From: CAYJXA01 sp964404595
GTDB lineage: Archaea; Nanobdellota; Nanobdellia; Woesearchaeales; GW2011-AR9
Assembly: GCA_964404595.1 (NCBI GenBank)
Contig: CAYOKQ010000009.1
Location: 1 to 39,631, forward strand
Reading direction: 5' to 3'
Length of the DNA: 39,631 nt
Part shown: one piece after another, positions 16,167 through 24,368 of the stretch
How the letters are laid out: each line of letters begins with the position of its first letter
How positions within the stretch are numbered: the first letter of the stretch is position 1
Position numbers and translations under genes: made by a program
The notes under the pieces: model-generated
The model's database searches: none
The model's input: the letters and a program-made list of their open reading frames with translations, nothing else
What the model was told of the DNA's origin: nothing

Positions 16167-17159
16167 ATGGCAACCGAAAAAAAAACCAAGTCAAATATTT
16201 TGAAATCCATTATATATGAAGTTAAAGGATCTTCGCTTTCAATGTATGAATTATCAAAAAAACTAAACTCTAATTGGGACACTATTAGAAAGAACGTGGG
16301 ATTATTGGAAGATCTGGGGTTAGTTACTCTAGAAGATCAAAAAGTAATTTACAAGAGAGAATCTATTATTTCATTTAGTGAAGATACTGTTGCAGGTTTA
16401 CCTCTCTCAGAAAAAACGAGGTGGTTAGTGTATGCTTTAGCTAAGAAAATAAGGGATGAATGGTTTAATTTAAAAAATGAAGAGCCAACCAACACCCAAT
16501 TACAAAAAAGCCTAGTTGAAGTTGCAGAAACGTTCAAAGAACTAAAAATTCCCAGGGGATGGTATTTCTATGGAAAAATAGTCCTCGTAAAAATCAATAA
16601 GAATAATTTAGAAATAGAAGCAAAAAAATGTAATCTCTCTGAATACCCTGTTGATTTAAATGAATTGAACAAGAAAATAAAAAACATAGTGAAGGATTTA
16701 AGTAAATTTAATTCATTAGAAATTTCGAGTGACCAGTACGAAAAAAAGAATAAAGAAGATTATTTAATCAAGAAAGAGATTGAAAGCCTTTTTTTCACCT
16801 CCACTTTTGACAGTAAAAAATTTGCTAACTGGCTCTATCAATTAATATTCAATTTCAAAGTATTGAAAGAGGATAACATGAACATGAATGTATTATCAAT
16901 AATGAAAGAAGCAATATCTGTTATGATCAAGAGTGCATCAGATAAAGATATGGATAGTAAACCAGAACTTAAAGCCCAATTGCATGAAACCTTTGCCACC
17001 TTCTGGAAGCTATACGCAACGTATCAATTATATGAAACCGTAGAAGATTTAGGGTATGATAAAAAGAAGATACTAGATTTATTTGATGAAAAGATTAAAC
17101 TTTATACTGGCGATTTAACAGACTCATTTGCCAGTTATTTATCTTTAACATCCTCTTAG
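16167..17159 (+). CDS. Winged-helix N-terminal protein, function unknown
   Basis: A 330-aa, Lys/Asn-rich protein. Residues about 8-68 form a winged helix (ILKSIIYEVKGSSLSMYELS, then KLNSNWDTIRKNVGLLEDLG and a VTLEDQKVIYKR wing), so DNA binding is likely. The rest (about 85-330) is helical and unrecognised. TATA acatttaaattaac (16129-16142) predicts a leaderless start at ATG 16167. The gene and its neighbours to 18.75 kb are visibly more AT-rich than the operons on either side, which suggests later acquisition. It might regulate the PIN gene just upstream, though the separate promoter argues against a classical toxin-antitoxin operon. Confidence 0.7.
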   Translation: MATEKKTKSNILKSIIYEVKGSSLSMYELSKKLNSNWDTIRKNVGLLEDLGLVTLEDQKVIYKRESIISFSEDTVAGLPLSEKTRWLVYALAKKIRDEWFNLKNEEPTNTQLQKSLVEVAETFKELKIPRGWYFYGKIVLVKINKNNLEIEAKKCNLSEYPVDLNELNKKIKNIVKDLSKFNSLEISSDQYEKKNKEDYLIKKEIESLFFTSTFDSKKFANWLYQLIFNFKVLKEDNMNMNVLSIMKEAISVMIKSASDKDMDSKPELKAQLHETFATFWKLYATYQLYETVEDLGYDKKKILDLFDEKIKLYTGDLTDSFASYLSLTSS

Positions 17160-17171
17160 ATCCAATTTTAA

Positions 17172-17303
17172 TGTATTCGAGAACTGCCAATTGTGGAAAC
17201 GCAGTTGAGTATGAGCAAGGATAAGAAGTATGTGTTGCATCGGACGATAATTACGGATATTAAGCCGGTAAAGTATTGGGAGAAAGTGATGAAAGGCGGA
17301 TAA
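17172..17303 (+). pseudogene. C-terminal remnant of an unidentified gene
   Basis: This frame is open only for 43 codons, with ATG at 17211. It reads IRELPIVETQLSMSKDKKYV and then LHRTIITDIKPVKYWEKVMK, a dense, protein-like sequence with a hairpin terminator at its stop codon. It looks like the tail of a longer, normally encoded protein whose front has been removed, starting 12 nt after the winged-helix gene stop. A genuine 30-aa protein from ATG 17211 is possible but has no ribosome site or close promoter. I do not recognise the family. Confidence 0.4.
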
Positions 17304-17316
17304 TCGCCCTTTTTTA
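17292..17316 (+). terminator. Hairpin terminator
   Basis: GGCG-GATAAT-CGCC followed by a run of six or more T (17310-17315). It overlaps the stop codon of the gene remnant and would end transcription from the left. Confidence 0.55.
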
Positions 17317-17348
17317 TATGAAAAATCGAGATTTTAACTGGGTCTTAA

Positions 17349-17939
17349 TTAAGAATTATTAACATAGTTATGACATTCCCATTCTTTTATAATGAAAATC
17401 TTATATTTATTCTCTATCAAATCTGCATACCCCCAAAAGTGTTCATCAGCACTTACTAAATTTTTCTTTGAATTAGTTTCAAACAAATCATAGCCAGCTA
17501 TTATCATTAAATCATCATCTTCAGGTATATTTCGTTCTTTCTTTAGTTCTCTTTCGTGATTTATAAAAAAAGTTTTAATCTCCCCAATGTTCTCTGATTT
17601 GTTGATATTCTGATAATTTTGATTTATGCCAGAAATAAATTCTTCCAATTGATCAATTATTTCTGCTTCGAAAGTCAAACCCAACATAGAAACATTTATT
17701 CTTTCTTCTTCGATTAATTCCCGAGCCACTTTTATAATGTTTGTCTCAAAGTTTGACGGAGTAAACTTATATTTCTGAAAATTCATAGAATCTATTTTTG
17801 ATACCATTACATTGAGTTTTGAAGAGTTTTTAGGCTTTAAAAAGTCTTTACCAACAAAAATTCTATGCGATTTTGGAATATTCACTTCACACTGGTTCAA
17901 AATAGAGCATTCATCAAATGCAAATATTCTCTTGATCAT
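17349..17939 (-). CDS. PIN-like nuclease candidate
   Basis: A 196-aa protein with a PIN-like pattern: a first acidic strand FAFDECSILN at residues 5-14, a long helical middle, then DDDLMIIAGYDL (conserved acidic helix, about 140-151) and LVSADEHFWG (about 160-169), which corresponds to the VT.D..F element. The similarity in layout to the PIN protein at 15684 is clear, but sequence identity is low, so the call is moderate. Its start overlaps the stop of the 268-aa partner by 4 nt (ATGA), the arrangement expected for a toxin/antitoxin-like pair. Very AT-rich. Confidence 0.55.
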   Translation of the reverse strand: MIKRIFAFDECSILNQCEVNIPKSHRIFVGKDFLKPKNSSKLNVMVSKIDSMNFQKYKFTPSNFETNIIKVARELIEEERINVSMLGLTFEAEIIDQLEEFISGINQNYQNINKSENIGEIKTFFINHERELKKERNIPEDDDLMIIAGYDLFETNSKKNLVSADEHFWGYADLIENKYKIFIIKEWECHNYVNNS

Positions 17940-18742
17940 TGTGCAACTAATTTGTTTAAATCAGGATTATCTAAAGAGAAAGGGTACTTTTCCCTTACAG
18001 AATTAATAAAATATTGATAATACTTATTAATTACCAATTTGTCCAGTCTCTCTCCTTTTACCCAGGTGTTAATTAAAGGAACCAGTTTTTCTAAATTATA
18101 AAGAAAATAGTAATCAAACATATAATCATCGAATCTATATCCTTCTTCCTCAATTTTCTTAAACCTTTTTTCTTTAAGAAACCTAGTAAGGTTAAAACAA
18201 TATTCAATAAGTGCTTTCAATCTTATCCCCTCAATAGTATCATCTCTAACCTCATTAATATTCTGGTATAAATCAAAAAAGTCAGCATACACCACATTTA
18301 TCCTTTCAACTAACTTGTATCTATCTTCAACATCAACAAACAATTTCTTGTGTTCATCACCAGAAATTTCACCAGCATTCAGCATACTTAATTCAAATAT
18401 TTCTTTCCCAAAATCTTCTACTTCTTCTGGTTTGAGAATCCTTTGTATTTTCGGCAGAGAAGTATTCCTAAACAGTATTTGACCTTCAGGTTTAATCTTA
18501 AAACCGGAGATCTCTTTTCCTTTAAAATTATAGGCATACTTTTCAAAATATTGATTGGAGGAAAGCCCTTGGAGTTCAGGATTAAATGAGCCGTATTTAT
18601 TTAAAGAGAAACTTATATCAACAGGTATTAAATGAAGATTAAGCCTGGCAATTAATTTATTCAATTTTGTCATTGAATTTATATCATTATTTCGGGAAAA
18701 ACCGAGTACTAAACAGATAGCTTCTTCTTTAGATAAAATCAT
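17936..18742 (-). CDS. Unknown protein, possible antitoxin-type partner of the PIN-like protein
   Basis: A 268-aa protein. The N-terminus (LSKEEAICLVLGFSRNNDIN, then SMTKLNKLIARLNLHLIP and LNKYGSFNPELQG) resembles the start of YwgA/SocA-like proteins, which share a tKL.kLl.l and YGPF pattern; some proteins with this pattern act as antitoxins or adaptors. The C-terminal half is helical with an aromatic patch (YRFDDYMFDYYFLYNLEKL). ATG 18742 is chosen over TTG 18754 because a TATA box (aatttaaatag on this strand, around 18771-18782) predicts transcription starting near 18750. It is translationally coupled to the PIN-like gene. The function is inferred from the pairing. Confidence 0.5.
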   Translation of the reverse strand: MILSKEEAICLVLGFSRNNDINSMTKLNKLIARLNLHLIPVDISFSLNKYGSFNPELQGLSSNQYFEKYAYNFKGKEISGFKIKPEGQILFRNTSLPKIQRILKPEEVEDFGKEIFELSMLNAGEISGDEHKKLFVDVEDRYKLVERINVVYADFFDLYQNINEVRDDTIEGIRLKALIEYCFNLTRFLKEKRFKKIEEEGYRFDDYMFDYYFLYNLEKLVPLINTWVKGERLDKLVINKYYQYFINSVREKYPFSLDNPDLNKLVAQ

Positions 18743-18881
18743 TTTCGCCCCCAAGAACTACTTTTAAGTTAAAACTATTTAAATTTTCTCCTCCGAAAAG
18801 GAAAACGCTATGACTAGCCCTCTTTTTGGTCAAATTAACACCTCTTTAACTTAAGGAATAAATTCTGCTTTTTAATGCTTT

Positions 18882-19283
18882 CTATACTTCTTCATACGTG
18901 CAAGCCATCACCCAATCATATCTACCATCAGGAGATTTCCCTTGATCAATGTAGCCATTTTCCAAGAAAAGATGATGGAGTTTATCATACGTTTCTTGAT
19001 GATGAATTCTGACTGAATGGCTAATTCTTTGGCATAATTCCTGTGCTTTTCCAGCAAGAAAAGAAGAACACTCACGAATCAAGCGGCGGGGAAGGTGTTG
19101 TCTTGGAGCATTACTTACAATTTTAGAATCATGAATGTAAAGAAGTCCATCTTCTCGGTGTCCGAAATGAAGATAGTACGCACCTACATTTCTGCCCTCC
19201 ATTTTGGCAACAATATGCCACTGTCCAAAACCGGGAGACTGGCCGTTGTGCTCCTCAATAATCATTTCTAAATGGTTTTCCAT
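18882..19283 (-). CDS. GNAT-like acetyltransferase, small
   Basis: A 133-aa protein with a probable GNAT fold: strand WHIVAKMEGRNVGAYYLHFG, then LLYIHDSKIVSNAPRQHLPR leading into helix RRLIRECSSFLAGKAQ, and a late block ISHSVRIHHQETYDKLHHLF followed by LENGY, which mirrors the N..S..LYEK.GF ending. The acetyl-CoA loop (Q/RxxGxG/A) is not clear; RQHLPRR stands in its place, so it may be a divergent or inactive member. A TATA-like box lies near 19315-19326 on this strand. The gene stands downstream of the GHKL system 2 operon but is separated from it by 322 nt containing hairpins. Confidence 0.5.
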   Translation of the reverse strand: MENHLEMIIEEHNGQSPGFGQWHIVAKMEGRNVGAYYLHFGHREDGLLYIHDSKIVSNAPRQHLPRRLIRECSSFLAGKAQELCQRISHSVRIHHQETYDKLHHLFLENGYIDQGKSPDGRYDWVMACTYEEV

Positions 19284-19405
19284 GGGTTACAGGCCTTACA
19301 AGAATTACAGCCATTCTTAAATTCTCCTTCGCCTTTCTTCACCCACAATCTTTTCTTAATGCTTTCTTTTCATCCCCCACTTATTTTTTCATCTATCCTG
19401 CGCTA

Positions 19406-19452
19406 AAAAATTTCAGAGAAATTTTTGGCACATTCCAAAGGCTTCGCCTTTG
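19406..19452 (-). terminator. Two adjacent hairpins downstream of GHKL system 2
   Basis: The 322-nt stretch 19284-19605 has no gene. It holds AAAAATTTC-AGA-GAAATTTTT (19406-19426, 9-bp stem) and CAAAGGC-TTC-GCCTTTG (19436-19452, 7-bp stem). They lie 3' of the type B gene on the minus strand and probably end or stabilise that transcript. Nothing else recognisable was seen in the stretch. Confidence 0.5.
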
Positions 19453-19605
19453 TTATGCTTCGGGGTTCCAACTTAATTCTTGGGGTCTGGCGACCTGACG
19501 CAAGTCTGATTCTCACGTTTGAATCAAAATAGAATGGCAGTTTGATTATGCTCACTTATTTTTGTCTCCTCCTCTATTTCAAAGTCATAGAAATCATAGG
19601 ACGGA

Positions 19606-21933
19606 TTATTCTTTATGCTTCCTCACTAACCCCGCTAAGCGCTCTCCTCTATAAAGTGGATGTTCAACTTTTGGCGCACCTTGCACTATTTTATTTGCAT
19701 CAGCCAGAGGATCAATGCCCTTGTTCTGAAAATAGGTTAAAGTTGTATCTCTCAAGCCTTTCATTCGAACCACGAAGAAATCATTGCCATGGGAAAGATG
19801 AGAACTATATGATTCTCGGCAATGCGCTTTTTCATGGAGCATCAGTTCTAACATAGATGCCAAAGTTTTAGGATTAATTGTTCCTTCCCGTATTGCCTCC
19901 ATATACTGTTGAATTACGCTGGTCTGAAGATTAAATGATATCCCTTCATAATTGGTGTGGGCAATATCAATGCGATAACCTCTTTTATCATGAATAGCGT
20001 GGACATTTCTTTCCATTTTATTTGGTGTACTTATCCGCCAATCCAGATAATTCATGACTTCAAAGAAGGTAAGGTATTCTCTGCCGATTCCTTCCAATTG
20101 CACGATCCTTTGAAATGTCCCCAGCCCAGTTCTTTCAAACTCATCTCTCGGTTCATCTCGAATTAAATAAGATAGTTGGGTAGGCGTTATTTCGGTCGGA
20201 AGGTGTGCTGATCTCGCTTCTATCCGGGCAACTAATTCTTTTGCTCGCTGTTTTTCTTCAGTCGCTGCACGCAGTTTCGTTATTTCAGCAGCTTCTCGAT
20301 GTAAAAGGTCATATACTTTATTCACAATGGCATTATTACGATTCACATATACTCCCTGTGGACTTGCTAAACGTGGAGTTTCATCACGCAAAGCTCCTAT
20401 CTCATAGGCTACAATCATATCTTCAATGGAGATTTTTTCACTATGGATTACTCCATGAGAATCAACCATGAATGAGGGGATGAATCTTTTTGTGATCATG
20501 TCCTTGGAAAGTCCCGTAACTTCCGTGAGATATTGTTTTCGTTTGTTCTCCGCTTCCTGTTCTGCCTTGGATTTAGCCCTCGGAGCAATTTCTAAGAAAT
20601 AATCTCTATCACCAGTAGCTGGAGTTGATCCAGAGACCGTTATTCCTACTTTTCCATCTCCAACTGGATTTCTTTGCACAGTAATAGCATATGGATTCAG
20701 GTCAACAGGACTAGGAAGCTCTCCCCGGATCGGTGAAGAGGACAGTTTTGGTGTTGCCTGTTCTTTGAGTTCTCTCAATTTAGCCATTAATCTATCTCGA
20801 ACTTTTACTTTGGTCGTTGCATACGTTTTCTCAAAGATTTTACCAACAACTTCAGCAATAACGTGATCTAATTTTTGAACTAGATTTTCGTCTTCCATAA
20901 TCACATCCAAGACGGCCTGTTCAAAAGCGGGATACATGGCTTCCGTTATCTTCGGCACGTCATCAGCAATAACGTTATTGCGGCCCTTTGTCAGCCCTAC
21001 ATTGGATGGAAGATCAACCCAAAAGTACACGCCGTATCGTCGCAATTTATCGAATAATTCATAGTGCAACGATTTTTGCTCAAAGGGATTACCTAAATCT
21101 TTCACATAGAGCCCGTTTTGAGTTATCGTAAGCAGATCAGAATCATTATTATATCTTTGCTTGGCCATATGCAACCGTAGTCGTCCTTCCAATCCTTTAT
21201 TTTCAACAAGAGCTTCTCCTGCAAGTACATATTCCGAAGCGAGTGTATTTACTTTTTCTCCATTGAGTGTTAAATTAACTTCTGTGGGGTGTGCAAAGCC
21301 AAGATGGCGTCGTAATCCTTCCGCTACTTTTGATTCATCCAATTTTGTATCATCCAGATACATCACTATTTCTGTTCCTTTAAATGGCTCATCTTTTACA
21401 TCTAAGGACACAGTCCAACCATCATTCTCTCTCGCTAAGGCAGCATACGTGAGAGCACCAATACCATTTCTCGTTCGTACTTTTACTCTTTTAGATATAT
21501 CCATAACTGAAAACCACCCAATACCATGTTCGCCAATTTTGGTATGGTCAAATTCTTTTCCAGAATTGTAAGGGATAAGTAAATTTCTAAGTACATCAGA
21601 TAGCTGCATACCTATACCATAATCTCGACATGAGAGCACTAATTGTTTATCTTCTCGCTTGGTCACAAACTCAATTATTTTGGGAACTTGTTCCAAGGAA
21701 TACGCATCTCTGGCGTTTTGCCCGAGTTCTCGAACAGCAGTAGCAGGATCAGAAAATTGCATTTCAATGGTCTTTCTCACAATTTCCGGAAACAAGTGAG
21801 GGGTAGTTGCCTTTCGGCGTGTATCTTCAATAACCTGCTGAGCATTTCCACTTTCCATTACCGCAGCGGTAAACCTATCCAAGCCTCCAACCATTTGGAG
21901 CATGACCAAATCTGATAATGAAAAGTCTGCCAT
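19606..21933 (-). CDS. GHKL (Hsp90-like) ATPase, type B, with intact HExxH C-terminal domain
   Basis: A 775-aa paralog of the 1224-aa protein in system 1. N-terminal ATPase: REL-GQNARDAY (E69, N73, D76), RDYGIGM (DYGIG 104-108), KIGEHGIGW (GEHGIG 134-139), and LTKGRN (314-319) in the S5-like domain. The middle is rich in charged residues. The C-terminal domain has LMLHEKAH (HEKAH 700-704) followed by SHLSHGNDFF, giving the HExxH...HGxDF order seen in SprT-like zinc proteases. This couples an ATP-driven Hsp90-like clamp to a probable protease in one chain. It lacks the membrane-like insert of its paralog. It starts 2 nt after the type A stop. GHKL motifs are certain; proteolysis is inferred. 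Confidence 0.9.
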   Translation of the reverse strand: MADFSLSDLVMLQMVGGLDRFTAAVMESGNAQQVIEDTRRKATTPHLFPEIVRKTIEMQFSDPATAVRELGQNARDAYSLEQVPKIIEFVTKREDKQLVLSCRDYGIGMQLSDVLRNLLIPYNSGKEFDHTKIGEHGIGWFSVMDISKRVKVRTRNGIGALTYAALARENDGWTVSLDVKDEPFKGTEIVMYLDDTKLDESKVAEGLRRHLGFAHPTEVNLTLNGEKVNTLASEYVLAGEALVENKGLEGRLRLHMAKQRYNNDSDLLTITQNGLYVKDLGNPFEQKSLHYELFDKLRRYGVYFWVDLPSNVGLTKGRNNVIADDVPKITEAMYPAFEQAVLDVIMEDENLVQKLDHVIAEVVGKIFEKTYATTKVKVRDRLMAKLRELKEQATPKLSSSPIRGELPSPVDLNPYAITVQRNPVGDGKVGITVSGSTPATGDRDYFLEIAPRAKSKAEQEAENKRKQYLTEVTGLSKDMITKRFIPSFMVDSHGVIHSEKISIEDMIVAYEIGALRDETPRLASPQGVYVNRNNAIVNKVYDLLHREAAEITKLRAATEEKQRAKELVARIEARSAHLPTEITPTQLSYLIRDEPRDEFERTGLGTFQRIVQLEGIGREYLTFFEVMNYLDWRISTPNKMERNVHAIHDKRGYRIDIAHTNYEGISFNLQTSVIQQYMEAIREGTINPKTLASMLELMLHEKAHCRESYSSHLSHGNDFFVVRMKGLRDTTLTYFQNKGIDPLADANKIVQGAPKVEHPLYRGERLAGLVRKHKE

Positions 21934-21935
21934 GT

Positions 21936-23603
21936 TTATCCACCAATTATCCTCTTTTCTGCTGCTTCATCGCCATATTTTTGACGTAAAAAATGAGATT
22001 GTATTGCATAATCTGCGACAAATCCAGTTTGGACAATGTGGGGATGATTTTGATTAACATAATAAGTGTCTCCCATAACCAAAACAGGAGAACGCGCGAC
22101 CAGTGCGCCAATGCTTGCTACTTTTGTACTGCTTCCTCCACCAAGGGAATAATCACAAGGTTGACATGATAACAAACGTTTTAAAACCTCATTTCTCTTC
22201 AGTGGATTATCCTCTACGGCGATCAAATCTTGCACTAACTCGGTAATCCCAGGCAAGGTATCTTTCCAATATACTTTTCCGGCAGAAGTTTGGGGGATGT
22301 ATATCTTTTCCAGTATTTCGTCACCGAAAAAGTCTCGTAGATTTACTGAAACTCCCAACCGGGAATTATCATCAACAAAATATGTTTTGGCTGGAAAACA
22401 AGCCTTGGCTGCTTCTTCTTTTGGGACAATATTTTTATACATTTGACCAAATTCAGCAACTGCTTCCCGCATACAGAAAAGGCTCCAAGGATCGTCTTGG
22501 TGGTCTTCACTATACTTTACCAATGCTCGTACTATTTGGTGGAGGCAATTATAAAAATTTTGATCTTCTTTTAGTGCATCTCTTCCTTCTACCAATTGTA
22601 CTGCGGAAGGGAAATCTATATCCACTCGGCCAAAATTAAAAGGGGCACTTTTTACGAACACACCTTGTGAATAATAATTAATATCTCCTTCCTTATCCCT
22701 CCCCACTAAATCAATACCAATACGCACTTCTTGGATGACCATTTCTCCTTTATGCTTCAATTCTAGGGAAGCCGAATATACCGTATATAATTGGGAGCGG
22801 TGTTTTCCTACATTAACTGGTTTTCCATTCACGACGATAATTGCTCTTCTTGGATCAAAAAACCGTAAATAATTACTTAAATATCGGGAGATTTCTTGTT
22901 CTTTGAAGGGGATACCACTCACACTCACGTACGTGCCTTTATTGTTAGAGCGAATTTTTCCCAGTGAACACTGTAAATCTTCCACTCTTTCTCCAGATGC
23001 ATATACTTTCATTTCGTAGGAATTATGACCATCACCAGTGCGAACAGTAACTTTAGCTTTTCCAGGCCGTTGGAGGCAATATTGTAAGTCTGAGAAAAAG
23101 CCAACTCCAAATCTACCTATATCAACAAGAGCATCTTTATCGGAATTAAAGGGCACAATTAAAGTGTCTAATATTTTGTTTAATCCCATTCCTTTTCCAT
23201 TATCAGAAACTTCAAATTTATTCCCAGAAACATGAACTTGAACCACATAAGGGCCTTGATGATCTCTGGGTTTCGCATCCACACCGTTCAAAATAAGTTC
23301 TACCAATGGTCGATGTTGCTCAGAAAACTGCTTTTGCACTTCTTCTCGTAATATTTTTGCTAAGTATGCATTTGATTCTGCTGATTCCGGTCTGACTTCT
23401 TTTAATGGCCTGGACTTTTCTATTGCTGTGACCATTTGATCGAGCGTTTCTCGGTTCAAGGCGATGTTAATCATTTCAATCAGGGACTTTTCATCAGGTG
23501 CAGGACGCAAGAGATCAAGAAATCCTCTAGATACAGGTTTAACAATGGAACGAGTAGTAGAAAGAGGTAATGGTTCTACTTTCATCAATGCCGCATTACT
23601 CAT
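21936..23603 (-). CDS. GHKL (Hsp90-like) ATPase, type A, unsplit
   Basis: A 555-aa paralog of the split pair at 8224-9936. From ATG 23603: KILREEVQKQF, N box ELILNGVDAKP (E102, N106, D109), SDNGKGMG (DNGKG 134-138), IGRFGVGFFS (GRFGVG 163-168), QLVEGRD (R341) in the S5-like domain, then the C-terminal domain (CFPAKTYFVDD, VNQNHPHIV) that is a separate ORF in system 1. ATG 23603 is chosen over the open upstream codons because GGAGG precedes it by 7 nt and it overlaps the regulator gene stop by 8 nt. The order regulator, type A, type B implies one transcript and probably one complex. No membrane segments. Confidence 0.9.
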   Translation of the reverse strand: MSNAALMKVEPLPLSTTRSIVKPVSRGFLDLLRPAPDEKSLIEMINIALNRETLDQMVTAIEKSRPLKEVRPESAESNAYLAKILREEVQKQFSEQHRPLVELILNGVDAKPRDHQGPYVVQVHVSGNKFEVSDNGKGMGLNKILDTLIVPFNSDKDALVDIGRFGVGFFSDLQYCLQRPGKAKVTVRTGDGHNSYEMKVYASGERVEDLQCSLGKIRSNNKGTYVSVSGIPFKEQEISRYLSNYLRFFDPRRAIIVVNGKPVNVGKHRSQLYTVYSASLELKHKGEMVIQEVRIGIDLVGRDKEGDINYYSQGVFVKSAPFNFGRVDIDFPSAVQLVEGRDALKEDQNFYNCLHQIVRALVKYSEDHQDDPWSLFCMREAVAEFGQMYKNIVPKEEAAKACFPAKTYFVDDNSRLGVSVNLRDFFGDEILEKIYIPQTSAGKVYWKDTLPGITELVQDLIAVEDNPLKRNEVLKRLLSCQPCDYSLGGGSSTKVASIGALVARSPVLVMGDTYYVNQNHPHIVQTGFVADYAIQSHFLRQKYGDEAAEKRIIGG

Positions 23604-23739
23604 TTTTTTCCTCCAGAAGCTTTCTAACTGCATATTCAAAGATGTGGGACTTATTTCTGAAGATGCCTTTCTGTATTAGGAGTTGTTCAACTTGAGTGAG
23701 CACGTCTTTGTTCACTGTAATGCTAAGTTGTTCTTTCAT
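23596..23739 (-). CDS. Ribbon-helix-helix DNA-binding protein, first gene of system 2
   Basis: A 47-aa ribbon-helix-helix protein: the strand QLSITVNKDVLTQVEQLL, then the turn-helix FRNKSHIFEYAVRKLLEE, as in Arc/CopG/NikR-type repressors. ATG 23739 is chosen because a TATA box on this strand (23761-23773) lies about 25 nt upstream, giving a leaderless transcript. A perfect palindrome sits between the two. Its 3' end overlaps the type A GHKL gene by 8 nt. By size, position and operator it is the likely autorepressor of the operon. Confidence 0.8.
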   Translation of the reverse strand: MKEQLSITVNKDVLTQVEQLLIQKGIFRNKSHIFEYAVRKLLEEKNE

Positions 23740-23740
23740 T

Positions 23741-23773
23741 ATTTTATCCCATAAAATGTGATTATTTATAAAC
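23741..23773 (-). promoter_or_regulatory. Promoter and palindromic operator of system 2
   Basis: On the minus strand the TATA box is gtttataaataat (23761-23773). Between it and ATG 23739 lies a perfect inverted repeat, ATTTTAT-CCC-ATAAAAT (23741-23757, 7-bp arms, 3-bp spacer). A repressor bound here would cover the transcription start. The encoded ribbon-helix-helix protein, a class that binds short palindromes as dimers, is the natural candidate. Confidence 0.6.
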
Positions 23774-23809
23774 ATTTTGGCATTTTTACTACTGAAAAGA
23801 AGCACCTAG

Positions 23810-23865
23810 TTGATCCGGTTCCACCTTACAGCAAGAAATGTTGAAAGAGCAAAGAAACGGATCAA
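23810..23865. other. Long-loop inverted repeat in the divergent intergenic region
   Basis: TTGATCCG (23810-23817) and CGGATCAA (23858-23865) are perfect 8-bp inverted copies 40 nt apart, in the gap between the system 2 promoter and the 113-aa gene. It could form a stem in a leader or small RNA, or be a pair of protein sites. No C/D or H/ACA box is evident. Confidence 0.35.
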
Positions 23866-23990
23866 TTTGGGAGGAAAATTAAGAAATTATTCCCAAAAAA
23901 TCTTAGACATAAAAATAAACCAAGAAGAAAATAACAATTCATTCATTGCAGTACAGAAACCATTATAACAATAATAATTATAGGGTTTAC

Positions 23991-24332
23991 ATGTTCGACA
24001 ACACTCTTCTCAAAACGCTGGACAAACTAGTCAAAAAAGAAAAACTGGCCAAACACTTTAGGAGTCGGCTCAGAGTACAAGGCACACTCATCACCAAAGC
24101 CCAAACCAAAAAAGGAAATCTGCGAATAACCGTGCAGAAAGGAGAAAACGAATACCGCTTAATCATTCCTAAAACGCATAAAGAACGCTTTGCCTTGGCC
24201 ACCAAATTACCGTTAAACAGCAACGTATCCGTGGAAGGGATTAAAAGCAAGTTTATGATTATCTGTGCCAAGATCAAAGCAGTGGAAACGATTGATGAGA
24301 GTAAACAAAAGAATTTAGATGGGTTTGCATGA
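23991..24332 (+). CDS. Conserved-looking small basic protein, possible OB fold
   Basis: A 113-aa Lys-rich protein. A helical start (MFDNTLLKTLDKLVKKEKLA) is followed by alternating strands (RVQGTLITKA, NLRITVQKG, EYRLIIPKT, NVSVEGI, FMIICAKIKAV), consistent with a small beta barrel such as an OB fold and hence with nucleic-acid binding, but no family is recognised. The frame is open from TTG 23946; ATG 23991 is preferred because the upstream codons are low-complexity Asn/Tyr and an AT-rich promoter-like stretch (aataataattata) lies 15-25 nt before it. Confidence 0.6.
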   Translation: MFDNTLLKTLDKLVKKEKLAKHFRSRLRVQGTLITKAQTKKGNLRITVQKGENEYRLIIPKTHKERFALATKLPLNSNVSVEGIKSKFMIICAKIKAVETIDESKQKNLDGFA

Positions 24333-24368
24333 TAATTTTGGCCGAAGTAGCTATGCTTAGAAATAAAA

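Noticed and set aside
23808..23821. gttgatccggttcc, reminiscent of the 5' end of 16S rRNA
   Set aside because: No further rRNA sequence follows; the match is limited to a few bases and belongs to the inverted repeat noted there.
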